A stretch of DNA of 64,000 nt from Collybiopsis luxurians FD-317 M1. Taxonomy: Eukaryota; Basidiomycota; Agaricomycetes; Agaricales; Omphalotaceae. Both the position numbers and the translations under genes were made by a program. The DNA is taken from positions 1,775,297 through 1,839,296 of the forward strand of contig KN834750.1 of the NCBI GenBank assembly GCA_000827265.1. Reading direction: 5' to 3'. The notes under the pieces were generated by a model. The model made no database searches. It was given only the letters and a program-made list of their open reading frames with translations, and was not told where the DNA came from. Shown one piece after another: positions 32,468 through 44,050 of the stretch; position 1 is the stretch's first letter; every line of letters starts with the position of its first letter.

Positions 32468-34094
32468 ATGAACTGGACCGTCTATGCTGCCTGCTCGCTT
32501 CTCGCCGCTGTTTTCCTTTACGTCTATATCCATTTCAATGACATTAAACTAGCAAAAATCCCATCTCGCGCTCTGGAATTTTCACCGAAACGGTGTACGC
32601 CGGAAGATGCACTAAAATTGGCGAAACAGCTGCGTGCAAGGGAGAAACCGATTCAAGTCGTTGACCAGCTTCCGCCGAAGACTGGGAGGAGATATATCGT
32701 CGTTGGCGGGGTGAGCATTACTTGTTCTGACCAAGGTAATTCAGGCTTTTTGATAGGTAAAAACCTAGGCAGGTTTCCTCGGCGGCTGGATCGTCGTGCA
32801 ATTGCTTCAGCGAGGCGAAAGTCCCAAGAACATTCGCGTCCTCGATATTCGTCTGCCTGCCCGTCACGATCTCAAACACGGTATCGGAAAAGACGTAGAC
32901 TACAAACAAGTCGACATGTCTGACGCTCGTGCCGTACAGCAAGCCTTTACCGCCCCCTGGCCCGAAGACTCCTCTTCTGAGATAACCGTTTTCCATACAG
33001 CAGCCAACATCCGCTTCTATGAACGCACCGCTTCGCTTTTAACCAGCTCAACGAGAGTGAACGTCAATGGTACACAAAACATCATCGACTCTGCACGTTC
33101 CATCGGCGCCTCGACCCTCGTGTACACTTCCTCCGGCTCAGTAAGCATCCACGCTTCCCGTTTCCTCCTCTGGCCATGGCAATCCGAACCCAACCACTTT
33201 GTCCAAGCCATCAACGATGACGACACTCACCTACCCAAAAGCCACTCGCAATTCTTCTCCAACTACGCCTACACCAAATACCTAGCCGAACAACGCGTCA
33301 GAGCCGCAGACAAACTCCCCTCTGGATCCAACAAGGTCCTGCGTACAGGTTGTATCCGTCCAGGAAACGGGGTCTTCGGTCCAGGCGGTGACATGCTCTG
33401 CGGGGCATACCTCGTACGCCAATTCAATCCCACATGGATATCCAACATCGTTTCACACTTTGTATACGTCGAAAACTGCGCCCTAGCGCATCTGTGCTAC
33501 GAACAGCGGCTCATCGAACTCGAACGTGATTCAAGTTCGAATCCTGATATCGGTGGACAGGCATTCACAATTGCAGATCCTGGACCTCCACCTACGTACG
33601 GCGATGTGTATGTCACGCTGGAAACGCTGTCAGATGGACAGACGTATTTCCCTGAAGTCTCCCCGACGTTTATGCTCATTGTAGCGTACTTGATCGAGTC
33701 CTATTATCTTACGCGAGCACTGCTCGTTTCTTCGGATTTTCCACCTCTTGCATTTTTGGCGAAATTGGTTCTACCGCCGATAAATGGAGACTTGGTCAAC
33801 CTCCAACCGTCACTTTTCAACCTTACGATGGTTCATCTTATATTCGACGACTCTCGTGCGCGACTTGCACCTGAAAAGGGAGGGTTGGGGTATACAGGAG
33901 CGTGGACGACATTGGAGGGGTTACACAAAACGTACGAAGAGCATGTTATGGGGGTGAATCGGTCAGATGTGAGGTCGGACGTGGCTGGAGTGAGTTTGGG
34001 GTTCGGGATGTTGAGGGCGCAGAGGGGTATTGCGAGGGTGGCGGAAAAGGTGGAGGAGGAGGTTGGGGTAAATCCGGTGATGGCTTTAAATTGA
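32468..34094 (+). CDS. 3-beta-hydroxysteroid dehydrogenase family protein (ERG26-like), copy 1
   Basis: Two exons (32468-32710 and 32769-34094) join to 522 codons including the stop. An N-terminal membrane anchor (AACSLLAAVFLYVYIHF) precedes the Rossmann motif split by the intron (RRYIVVGG|AGFLGGWIVVQLL). Then come DIRLPAR, VFHTAA, VNVNGTQNIIDSAR, TLVYTSSGSV, the YxxxK catalytic pair (YAYTK), and LRTGCIRPGNGVFGPGG. The C-terminal half has a VYVENCALAHLCYEQ stretch and further hydrophobic segments. This is the extended-SDR family of sterol-4-alpha-carboxylate 3-dehydrogenase (ergosterol C4 demethylation), but it is longer and more divergent than Erg26, so a related steroid or hydroxyl substrate is equally possible. 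Its paralogue is at 47910-49525. Confidence 0.85.
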
Positions 34095-34269
34095 CCGTAT
34101 ACTGTACACACGATCTGCATACTACTCGCACCCTGCTTCTATATTGTCACTGGAATCCTAACTTCTCAGATGATATCTTTCCTTAGTACTGAACATTCTC
34201 CTTTTGAGCACCTCAACTAAAATGCAATCATTGACACTTTGGTTGACGAGGTGTACACTTACTGCAATG

Positions 34270-34640
34270 CAGGCCAGGCGGAATGGGTAGGATTTGTTGA
34301 ATCAATGTTAGGAGCAAGAACTTCTTGAGAGGAATTTTTCCTGTCAAAGCTTTTCTACCGCTGGTAAATGGAGACCTGATCAACTTCCAACCGTCACTTT
34401 TCTACCTCATAAAGGTTTATCTCATGCTCGACGATTCTCGCGCGCGACTGCACCTGAGAACGGTGGGTTGGGATATAGAGGAGCGTGGACAGTGTTGAAG
34501 GTTTACATACGACGTACGAAGAGCACATTCATGAGATGAATTGGTCGGATGTGACTGGGGTGGGGCGCAAAGGGGTGTCGCCAGGGTGGCGGAGAAGGTA
34601 GAGGAGGAAGTTGGAGTGAATCCGGTGAAAATTTTAAGCT
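34270..34640 (+). pseudogene. Relic of the 3-beta-HSD 3' end
   Basis: Degenerate direct repeat of about 33760-34085, located 180 bp downstream of the parent gene. It keeps the LVNLQPS..FNLTMVHLIFDDSRARL region as shifted fragments ('aacttccaaccgtcactttt', 'gacgattctcgcgcgcgact') and the 'ggagcgtggacagtgttga' block. Several indels break the frame. An 80 bp segment at 34290-34350 is also similar to 44480-44560. Confidence 0.75.
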
Positions 34641-35119
34641 GGATTTATACTGTGAACACGGTTTATTGATTTCAGCAGCTGGAGCGTAAACAGGAAAAGC
34701 TTTCATGAAAAGAACTTGATTTGTCGGAAGAGAGTAGTAAGAAAAAAAGAACGTATCGTAAATGTAACTTGCACCACTATCTAGAAAACCATCATAGCTC
34801 CCAAACGAGAACATTAGAGTTGCTAGCGAAAGTGAAGTGAAACAGCTTCTCTCTTCGACGTTTGTAGATTGGGAAGACCCGTCCTCGCGCAAGTAGGCGT
34901 AATATGGATGGGGGGCAAAAACGTCGGTGAAGAAGAACTGTGAGAAACAAATCCGTTTTTATACAACAGAGGAAAGCACGTGATGCAATTTACATAGACT
35001 GATCTAGTTGAACGCGCGACTGCTTCGGTGAGCCCTTGTTCAATTCAGCTGTAATCTCTGTTCTCTTTTATCAATCTGTCTCGACTAAATTACAGGCCAA
35101 CGAAGTTCCCAAATCCGAG

Positions 35120-35723
35120 ATGCTCTCATCTGCCCCATCCTTCTTCCAAAAAATCTCCACCTTTTCTCCTCGCACCGTCTGCTTCGTAGGTCTTGGCATA
35201 GGGGAAATCGTAGCCAAAGCTATTTCATGTCCATGGAAGGTACCAACGGCGCCGAGGAAACCTGGGGAAGGAAAATCCAGATCTCTGTCTTCGTTTCCGA
35301 GAAAGTCGACGAGATCTCAGCCTCAACGTGATCGCAATTCTAAAATGCCCACGCCGGCTTCCGCTCCCGTTCCCAGTCCAGCCCTTGCGCCGTCCAGCAA
35401 ATTGGCTAGTATTCGAGGGTATATGCTACCGGTCAAGTTAAAATATGAAAACTCGGAGGAAGATGCAGTAAAGGAAACGCTGTTCTTTGCGATACCGAGT
35501 ACGTCTGGTGCGAACTCGTGTGGCTATCGTGTAAGTCTTACATACTTGCCTACTCCATCCAAAGTTAAACTGATTGATTTTTTGGGGGCGTCTTAAGAAA
35601 GAAGACAAGATTGCGTTATTCAAGGAACTTTACGATCAACTTCAACTGATTAAACAGGGATCACCGAGTTCTTTGGACGCCAGCTGTTTTGATGTGGTTG
35701 ATATCTCGAGATTACGTGCTTAG
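35120..35723 (+). CDS. Hypothetical protein
   Basis: Two exons (35120-35530 and 35598-35723) with clean GTAAGT/AAG boundaries give about 178 residues: a short hydrophobic stretch (VCFVGLGIGEIVAKAI), a Pro/Ser/Arg-rich middle, then YMLPVKLKYENSEEDAV and a KEDKIALFKELYDQL helix. Not recognised. No paralogue in the window. Low-confidence model; the region 34640-35119 upstream holds no other gene. Confidence 0.35.
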
Positions 35724-36453
35724 GGCTTATGGGATGTTGAATGACTTGAAGATAAATTTGCTTTTGCTGATGTTGCTTGCGGGGTTGCTTGATCCAAATC
35801 TGATTTGTATATATCTATCCCTATCTCGCGCCGAATGCATGTACAGAGGTCGTCCGCGATCTCACCTTGGAGAGGCACATCCACGCTCTAACGTATCAAG
35901 TTTTCTACAACACGACCATCGATTTCTGTCTCATTCGATGGAATGTTTTGAGGATTAACACGGACTTATCCGGCTGACGGCTGCTACACCCCACGGTTTA
36001 CCGTTTTTGAATTTTTTTTGAGAGTGCTAATTCTGGCACGTCTACTCGAGGCCACTTGGGACAAGGATATGATATGCAGAAAGTAATCTGCGAAGAAGAA
36101 ATTGGTAATTCGGAAGAAGCGCTCATAAGGAAATACGATCAGTGGCTATAGAGGAACAATCATCAATCTAGGTGACCCCAATCTGCTCACCCCGAGCCAG
36201 GACTTCCGGCTAAGAATTCGGTAGAACACAGTATACAATGTGATTATACAGACAACACAAAATGTAAATATCCAGTGTTGATATGTCAGGCAATCCTCAG
36301 TTTAAATGGGCTAAACACCGTTAAAGGAAATTTGGGGCTTAAACTCTGGGCCGCTGACAGTAAAGATAGTGGCATCAGTGGCATTCTTTTTGTAGATGAG
36401 GGCAGTAGGGTTCCGAACAAGGCCGGAGTCACCACTTGCAACAAGAGTGTGGA
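35724..36453. other. Spacer up to the retroelement
   Basis: No supported gene. Unrelated short open frames only. The last 5 bp (36449-36453, GTGGA) form the left target-site duplication of the retroelement. Confidence 0.5.
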
Positions 36454-37079
36454 TGTCGTGACACTGGTACTTATATCATTTTCTCACCCCTATTTTTCAC
36501 TTTCTTCACACACTTGTTCACATGATTGCATTTATGACACACCATCATTCCATTCCAATATTCCAATACTTCTTTGATACATCACACTTCCATCTTCTTT
36601 CCACATGATTCCACTGCCTCTCTTTCTATTCACTTTATCATCCTCTTGCTTCTTGCCGAGACAGTTCCTAATCCCTTTCTCGCACTGTCACCCTTTCATT
36701 GTTCTTTCATGTATGACCGCATGTATCTTCACTTTCTTCTTCTTGCGCTGTCACTCTTATTGTTCTTTCCTTTCTATTTTCCAACTTGTATAAATAGGAC
36801 TGTAGATAGCTCCTAGTTCCCCATCTTGACCTCTTGGTCTTTGGGGACTAGGTATGTGTTTGCATCTTTGCTCACACTCAATTTTGACTTGGTCTTTGGG
36901 GACTAGCTTGATATCCTCTGATCATTGTGATTGGCCCTTTGAGCTGTCACTGTCATTGAGATCCCTTATTCTTTTATCTTGTGCTTGAGCTTGCATCACT
37001 GCCTGTGCTTGATGCTCACTCTGTGCTAGTGCCTGTGTTTCAAATCTGTGCCACTGCCTCATCTCCTGTCTCCGCAACA
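36454..37079 (+). repeat. 5' LTR (626 bp)
   Basis: Same length as the 3' LTR and nearly identical to it, differing by scattered transitions and a small cluster at about 36523. Contains a TATA box (ttgtataaatag near 36786). Begins TGTCGTGACACTGG where the 3' LTR has TGTCATGACACTGG, itself a CpG-to-CpA type difference. Confidence 0.93.
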
Positions 37080-37136
37080 AGTATGAGATCCTGCCTCATC
37101 TCCTATCTCTGCGACATTAGGTCGAGATCTCATACT

Positions 37137-37729
37137 TGTTGTGGAGACAGGAGATGAGGTGGTGGCACAGATTTGAAGCACAGGCACTGGCACAGAGCAA
37201 GTGTCAAGCACAGGCAGTGATGCAAGCTCAAGCACAAGATAAAAGAATAAGGGATCTCAATGACGGTGATAGCTCAGAGGGCCAATCACAATGATCAAAG
37301 GATATCAAGCTAGTCCCCAAAGACCAAGAGGTTGAGATGGGGAACTAGGAGCTATCTACAGTCCTATTTATACAAGTTGGAGAATAGAAAGGAGAGAACA
37401 ATAAAAGCGACAGTGCAAGAAGAAGAAAGTGAAGATACATGCAGTTGTACATGAAAGAACAATGAAAGGGTGACAGTGTGAGAAAGGGATTAGGAATCAT
37501 AATAGTAAGGATTAGGAATTGTCTCAGCAAGAAGCAAGAGGATGATAAGGTGAATAGAAAGAGAGGCAGTGGAATCATATGGAAAGAAGATGGAAGTGTG
37601 TTGTATCAAAGAAGTATTGGAATATCGGAATGGAATGATGGTGTGTCATAAATGCAATCATGTGAACAAGTGTGTGAAGAAAGTGAAAAATAGGGGTGAG
37701 AAAATGATATAAGTACCAGTGTCATGACA
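37137..37729 (-). mobile_element. Nested solo LTR, reverse orientation
   Basis: 593 bp LTR of the same family on the opposite strand, inserted in the leader between the 5' LTR and gag. It is flanked by its own 5 bp duplication ATACT (37132-37136 and 37730-37734). The remaining internal leader resumes directly after the second ATACT. It is slightly shorter than the host LTRs because of indels (one near 37500). It must have inserted after the host element and then lost its body by LTR-LTR recombination. Confidence 0.92.
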
Positions 37730-37775
37730 ATACTCGTACCATCAGCTCTCTCACTGATCCTACAAGGAGTGGACA

Positions 37776-39344
37776 TTGGACTCACCCAATCCTCCACCCC
37801 TAGTTGCCATCACATCTTACAGAGCCACCTTTGACTGCTCTGCACTCTACCACACATTTGACACCCAAAGCAACTGTGATGTACACCAAATCATACCATC
37901 CAACCAAGCCGAACCAGGATATTGGGCTGACTGTAATGAGAACCTGTGCCCTAACCACTACCTACTCGGCATATCAATACCAGAAAACATTTCTGAAAAT
38001 GGAAGATTCATATGCATCCCTGTGATCACTCCATCTGCATCCCGAGCCACATCCCAAGTACCATCTAGAGTACCATCCAGGGTAGGACAGATTTCAAACT
38101 CTACTAGTGCCAGAGCATCCCCTGCATACATACCCGCCACTCTTCCTTTTGCTGAACAAGAATCTGCTCATGAATCTGAAGCTGAATCTGATCACATTGA
38201 AACAGATTCCCCCAAAACTGAAATGTCCAACATAACTCTTGCCAATCTCACTAAAGCCATAAAGGATCTGGCCGACAGCCAGAACACCCTCAAAAACATC
38301 ATCACCGACATGGCTCGCCATTCCAACTCCAATAAAGGAGTCAGCAAACCTCAGAACTATGATGGGAAATGCAGTGATGATGCCTGATGCTTCTTAGCTG
38401 TCTTTGAACTATGGGCTCAAGGGATTCCTGCATTAGTGCCTGGCAATGTCAACACTATCATGGCTGCCATATCCTTCCTCAAAGGAGACACTGCCATTTG
38501 GGCTACCCCCATTGCAGAAAACATCACTCAGGTCAACTCCCAGACCCAGGGAGTCATCCTCACCTATGCTAACTGGAATGCATTCAAAGTGGCATTCAAG
38601 GCTCACTTTGAAACTGCAGATGCTGTAGCGGATGCCAAGGAAAGTTTGAAACACCTATGGCAAGGAAGGAACACAGTTGCCCACTATGCTGCCACCTTTA
38701 AACAGCATGCCTCTCACACTGGCTATTCTGATGAGGACCTCTGAGACTGTTTCTACAAACACCTTGCAGATCAAATCAAGGATGCTCTGGTAGCATCCCA
38801 AGCCAACACCAATTCACTGAAGGACCTCATCAATGAAGCCATCTGCATTGACAACTGACAGGTCTCCTGTGCCAGGGAAAAAGGGAAGTTCATTGTATAT
38901 ACCCCCACTACTACTGCCTTCAACCCAGCTCCATTCATTGCCCCTACCAGAGACCCCAATGCCATGGAAGTTGATGCAACTACCACACATCGCACTGCTG
39001 AAGAGTATCACAGCTTCATGGCTGGGAAGTGCTACAGTTGCAGATCCAGAGCTCATCACAAGGCCAATGGACACCACAAGTGAGATGTCTGCAATCACTG
39101 TGGACTCACAGGACATTTGGCTAATGTCTGTTATCATAAATTCATGGGTATTAAAGGACAAGGAACCTTCCACACTGCTGCGGCCACCTCCATTACCCCA
39201 GAACTGTTCACTTCTACCATTGCTGCTGCCACCTCTGCACCTCCTCCTTCCACTGCTGATTGTGCCTAAATTCTCCAACAATTAAATGCCAATCAACAAG
39301 TGCTAGCTGCTCAAATTGCTGAACTCCGCCAGAATTTTTAAAGT
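37776..39344 (+). pseudogene. gag of the chromovirus, broken
   Basis: Retroviral-type Gag with a Pro/Ser-rich N-terminal part, a capsid-like stretch (FKAHFETADAVADAKESLKHL) and a CX2CX4HX4C zinc knuckle (CNHCGLTGHLANVC). In-frame stops lie at 38385, 38742, 38856 and 39081 (all TGA) and at 39267 (TAA). The frame otherwise continues across them to the end at about 39344. The protease-coding frame that follows is offset by -1, which may be the natural gag-pol shift. Confidence 0.85.
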
Positions 39345-39379
39345 GGGAACCTGCCACAGCTGCCACCTGGTTCCCCCAA

Positions 39380-42300
39380 TTGTACTCTAAATCATCTCCC
39401 TCTATTTATGCCTCTACAATTTCATGTACTATCGGTTCTATGCAATCTAGTGATTTTTCTCACTTCTGCATACTGATTAAGTTGCAAGGCAGGTTCAAGA
39501 GTACAAATAGTGCAGCAATGATAGATTCTGGAGCAACAGGATTGTTCCTCCATCAGCAATTTGTACAACAACATTGAATCTTCACCAAACCTCTCTCCCA
39601 TCCCATAACCCTCTATAATATCAATGGCACCCCCAATTTGGCTGGACAAATTACTCACTCGGCACAACTCTATTCCACTGTTGATAAAATCACCCGCAGC
39701 TCCTAGAGTACCTAATCACTAACTTAGGATTGGAAGACATCATTCTAGGACTCCCATGGCTTAGGAAGGTCAATCCCAATATTGACTGGAAGGAAGGACA
39801 CTTAGTCATCCCAGAGCCTCAGAAAATTCCACAAAAGGTTGTCATCAAAGAGGTGCCGGAACCAAAAGAGAGTAATATTGGTGGAACCACAAGTCAGCTG
39901 TTAGAACCAAATTCCCCTGAGCACATCCTGCTACCCCTTCCTACCCCAGATGAGGAGATCCAGGTGTACAAAGAGGAGGGTACACCATTATACCAGTTCA
40001 ATGGGAATAGGAAACAACGAAGGGCTTTGCTTCAAGCCAGGATTATAGGACATGCAACAGAAGAACTATGGTGCACAGCTGGATATACATACTCCCAACA
40101 ACTGGCAGAAGCAGTGCATAAAGATAAGCCTCAGAAAACTTTCAAAGAAATGGTTCCATTACCATATCAAACACATGCTAAAGTCTTTTCTGAAAAGGAA
40201 TTGGAATGTTTACCAGAACACAAACCCTGGGACCATGCCATTGATTTACAGCCTGATGCTCCTGAAACCATGTGCACTAAAATCTATCCAATGTCACCAA
40301 ATGAACAGGAAGAGCTGGATTGTTTCCTAGAAGAAAACCTACATAAAGGTTATATCTGCCCCTCTAAATTGCCACTAGCCTCCCCAGTATTCTTTGTAAA
40401 GAAGAAAGATGGAAAGCTTCAGTTTGTCCAAGACTATTGTCAACTCAATGAATACATGGTCAAGAATCATTATCCTCTCCCACTGGTAACTGACATCATT
40501 AATCAACTCCGGAAATCCAAAATTTTCACCAAATTCAATGTTTGATGGGGATATAATAATGTCTGGATTAAGAAGGATCATGAATGGAAAGCCGCATTTG
40601 CAACCAACAGAGGACTTTTTGAGCCCTTGGTCATGTACTTTGGTTTAATGAATTCCCCAGCTACATTCCAAGCTCTTATGAACTTGATGTTTGCTGACTT
40701 AATGCCACTGGAAAAATTGTGGTTTACCTCAACGACATCCTTATCTTCACTGAAACCCTGGAAGAACATAGGACCTTGGTCCACAAAGTCCTAAAATGCC
40801 TTGCTCAGCATGACCTTTATTTATGGCCCAAAAAGTGTAAATTCAAACAGTCATCTATCAAATACTTAGGGTTAGTCATTGGAGAAGGAGAAGTATGTAT
40901 GGATCTGGTAAAGGTGGAAGCAGTCTAAAATTGGCCCAGCCCCACATGCCTTTGTGATTTGCGCAGATTCTTAGGTTTTGCTAATTTCTACTGGAGATTC
41001 ATTGAAGGATTTGCAAAGAAAGCCTGACCTCTTAATGATCTAACCTGGAAAGACATCAAATGGAATTGGGGAACAGAACAACAAGACACATTTCAATCAC
41101 TAAAAGAAGCTTTCATTTCTTCACCAATTCTTGCACTCTGGGACCCAAACTGCCCTATACAAATTGAAGTAGACACCTCAGGATTTGCAACCGGAGGTAC
41201 ACTTCTGCAACAACAAGAAGATGAACTGTGGCATCCAGTAGCATTCAGATCAGCCTCTATGGATCCAGCTGAGCAAAACTATGAAATCTACAATTGAGAG
41301 ATGTTGGCTATCATAGAAGCATTGAAGGACTGGAGGAGCTTCCTGGAAGGGTTACCAGAACCATTTGAAATCATAACTGATCATCAAAATTTAGAATTCT
41401 GGAGAAATGCACAAGACCTTAGTCGACAACAAGCGTGATGGGCTCTGTGGCTTTCTTGGTTTGATTTCAAACTTAAACACCATGCAGGAAAATCCAATAC
41501 ACAGGCTGACGCTCTTTCCCGCATGCCCAATCTTCAGATAAACAATTCTAAGGACAACCAAGAACAGACAGTATTACATCCAGAACATTTCATCCAAGCC
41601 TCAACAATGGTCCTCTTCCAGAACCCACTACAAGACCATATCTAGACTGCTAGTGAAATGGAATCAGAGGTGTTAGAAGGATTAAAGAAGCTCAAAGGAC
41701 TGCAGAAGCTCACAGGAGGACTGACAGAATGGAAAGAAGAAGAGGGCATTGTGTATTACCAAGGGAAAGCATATGTTCCACCTGACACAGAGTTGAGAAG
41801 AGCAGTAGTGGCACAAAGTCATGATGCACCAACTGCTGGCCACCCTGGAAAACATTGGACACTAGAACTCATTAGCTGACATTTTTGGTGGCCAGCAATG
41901 CACTCATTTGTGGACAAATATGTAGAAGGATGCAACACCTGTCAGTGGAAATGACTCAATCCCCATCACTCATCCCCTCTCCAACCTCTTCCAATGCCTG
42001 CTGGGCCCTGGCAGGACATTAGAGTTGATCTGATTGGCAAACTTCCTATGACTCAAGATGGTCATAATGCTGTAATCACCTTCAGCAACCATTATACCAA
42101 AATGATCCACTGCTTCCCAACCACCACAGAAATCACAGCTGAGACAGTGGCCAACTTCTACTATTGTGAAATTTTCCATCTTCATGGCCTCCCAAGGAGA
42201 TTTATCTCTGATCAAGGTCCCCAATTTGCTGCTGATGTCATGCGCCAACTCCTAAAATGTTTAGGAGTTGAATCTGCCCTCACAACAGCTTACCACCCAG

Positions 42301-43069
42301 AAACCAATGGACAGACAGAATGTGCCAATCAGGAAATTGAGCGCTATATCCAAATGTACATCAGCCGCTGACAAGATGATTGAGATCACCTCCTGCCTAC
42401 CACTGAATTCATCATTAATTCCTGAATCCACTTTGCACATAACCATTCCCCATTCAAAGTCCTCTATGGTTATACACTGGAATTCACCATCCTCATTGGA
42501 GTCTGGAAATCGTACCCATCAATAGACCAACGCTTAGAAATACTGCAACATGCTAGGGAAGATGCAGAGGCAGCACTATGGATGAGCAAACAGCATATAG
42601 GAGATAGTGTGGATGGGACAATACAGGAGTTTCAAGTAGGACAGGCAGTATGGCTGTCAATCAACAACCTTAAAATCTGACAAAAGAATGAGAAACTGGG
42701 AAGCCAATGCCTTGGACCATTTGAAATTGTTGAGAAGACAGGATCACACACGTACCACCTTGCCCTACCCACTTGGATGAAGATCCATGACAACATCCAC
42801 ATCAACTGACTCACACCATGGAAGGGAAACAAAATCAATGGGACAAAGCCACTGCCACCAGAGCCTGAGATAGCAGAAGGAGAAGAGTTCTATGAAGTGA
42901 ATCAGATTTTGGATAGTCAGCTGGGGGACATTGGAAAAAATTACAGTTTTTGGTTAGGTGGAAAGGGTACAACGAGAGCCATGACAGCTGGGAAAATGAG
43001 GATAGTGTGATAGGATCTAGCAATGAGGCAATATCTGACTTCTACAAAGCCCATCCAAATGCACCTTGA
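39380..43069 (+). pseudogene. pol of the chromovirus (protease, RT, RNase H, integrase, chromodomain), broken
   Basis: Protease shows the DSGAT active site (near 39530). RT shows FVKKKDGKLQFVQDYCQLN, then RGLFEPLVMYFGL and the catalytic box, which reads YLND instead of YxDD. RNase H shows IEVDTSGFATGG. Integrase shows the HHCC region, then a D at RVDLIG, a D at FISDQGPQF and an E at QEIERYI. The chromodomain ends in FLVRWKGYNES in a shifted frame. Stops lie at 39575, 40543, 41025, 41295, 41436, 41877, 41952, 42369, 42381, 42423, 42678 and 42807 (TGA), 39704 and 41643 (TAG) and 40926 (TAA). Frameshifts lie near 39715, 40700 and 42935. Confidence 0.9.
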
Positions 43070-43150
43070 AAGATTTCAGCCACAATCTTTCACTCACTCC
43101 TGTGGCAACCATATGAAAACTTCACTGAAATTGTCGCTGGGACATCGACT

Positions 43151-43165
43151 GTAGGAGGGGGGTAA
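43151..43165 (+). other. Polypurine tract of the retroelement
   Basis: Purine-rich GTAGGAGGGGGGTAA immediately 5' of the 3' LTR, the expected plus-strand primer site. Confidence 0.75.
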
Positions 43166-43791
43166 TGTCATGACACTGGTACTTATATCATTTTCTCACC
43201 CCTATTTTTCACTTTCTTCACACACTTGTTCACATGCTCACATTTATGACACACTATCATTCCATTCCGATATTCCAATACTTCTTTGATACATCACACT
43301 TCCATCTTCTTTCCACATGATTCCACTGCCTCTCTTTCTATTCACTTTATCATCCTCTTGCTTCTTGCCGAGACAATTCCTAATCCCTTTCTTGCACTGT
43401 CACCCTTTCATTGTTCTTTCATGTACGACCGCATGTATCTTTACTTTCTTCTTCTTGCGTTGTCACTCTTATTGTTCTTTCCTTTCTATTTTCCAACTTG
43501 TATAAATAGGACTGTAGATAGCTCCTAGTTCCCCATCTCAACCTCTTGGTCTTTGGGGACTAGGTATGTGTTTGCATCTTTGCTCACACTCAATTTTGAC
43601 TTGGTCTTTGGGGACTAGCTTGATATCCTCTGATCATTGTGATTGGCCCTCTGAGCTGTCACCATCATTGAGATCCCTTATTCTTTTATCTTGTGCTTGA
43701 GCTTGCATCACCACCTGTGCTTGACACTTGCTCTGTGCTAGTGCCTGTGCTTCAAATCTGTGCCACTGCCTTGTCTCCTGTCTCCGCAACA
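43166..43791 (+). repeat. 3' LTR (626 bp)
   Basis: Terminal LTR, same length as the 5' LTR. It is followed by the right copy of the GTGGA target duplication at 43792-43796. Confidence 0.93.
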
Positions 43792-43809
43792 GTGGAGCTA
43801 TTTATCATG

Positions 43810-44050
43810 TCAATTAACTCTTACAACCAGAGTTTCAAAGGAATTACTGACCGTGGCACCATCCTTGAGGCCAGTGACTGTAGTGAGGTCAAAGGAATGA
43901 CTTGCGCCGGGTTGAACTTGCAGCCTCAAGGGATATCTTGTAACAGCAGAGTGGGCCGTAGTGACAGAAATATTAGCTTTCCAGCTTTCAGCCTGGCTTT
44001 TGATCAAGATCTGAGAAGCCTGAGAGCAGCATTGGTACGAATTGCTTGAG
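43810..44050 (-). CDS. Unrecognised open frame ending beside the retroelement
   Basis: Minus-strand frame containing AESWKANISVTTAHSAVTRY, then LQVQPGASHSFDLTTVTGLK and a stop at 43810, 14 bp from the target duplication. It has no in-frame ATG in this exon and needs an upstream exon that I cannot define. On the other side of the element (36260-36449, minus) there is a frame with ALIYKKNATDATIFTVSG, but the two do not join cleanly in one frame. Either the element landed just downstream of a gene end, or both are relics. Confidence 0.25.

Larger units (their letters stand above)
36454..43791 (+). mobile_element. Ty3/gypsy chromovirus LTR retrotransposon, full length but inactivated
   Basis: 7,338 bp element bounded by 626 bp LTRs (36454-37079 and 43166-43791), both starting TGTC and ending AACA, and flanked by a 5 bp direct duplication GTGGA (36449-36453 and 43792-43796). 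The internal order is gag, protease, reverse transcriptase, RNase H, integrase and a terminal chromodomain, which identifies a chromovirus. A polypurine tract (43151-43165) precedes the 3' LTR. The coding region has at least 20 in-frame stops and several frameshifts, so it cannot be autonomous. A reverse-oriented solo LTR sits inside the leader. No tRNA-type primer site is obvious after the 5' LTR (AGTATGAGATC follows). Confidence 0.93.

Noticed and set aside
37080..37729. LTR in reverse orientation next to the 5' LTR, first read as a rearranged or circular element
   Set aside because: It has its own 5 bp target duplication (ATACT) distinct from the GTGGA of the host element, so it is a separate nested solo LTR.
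36260..44050. A host gene split by the retroelement
   Set aside because: Frames on both sides do not join in phase after removing the element and one target duplication, and the right-hand frame stops 14 bp before the insertion.
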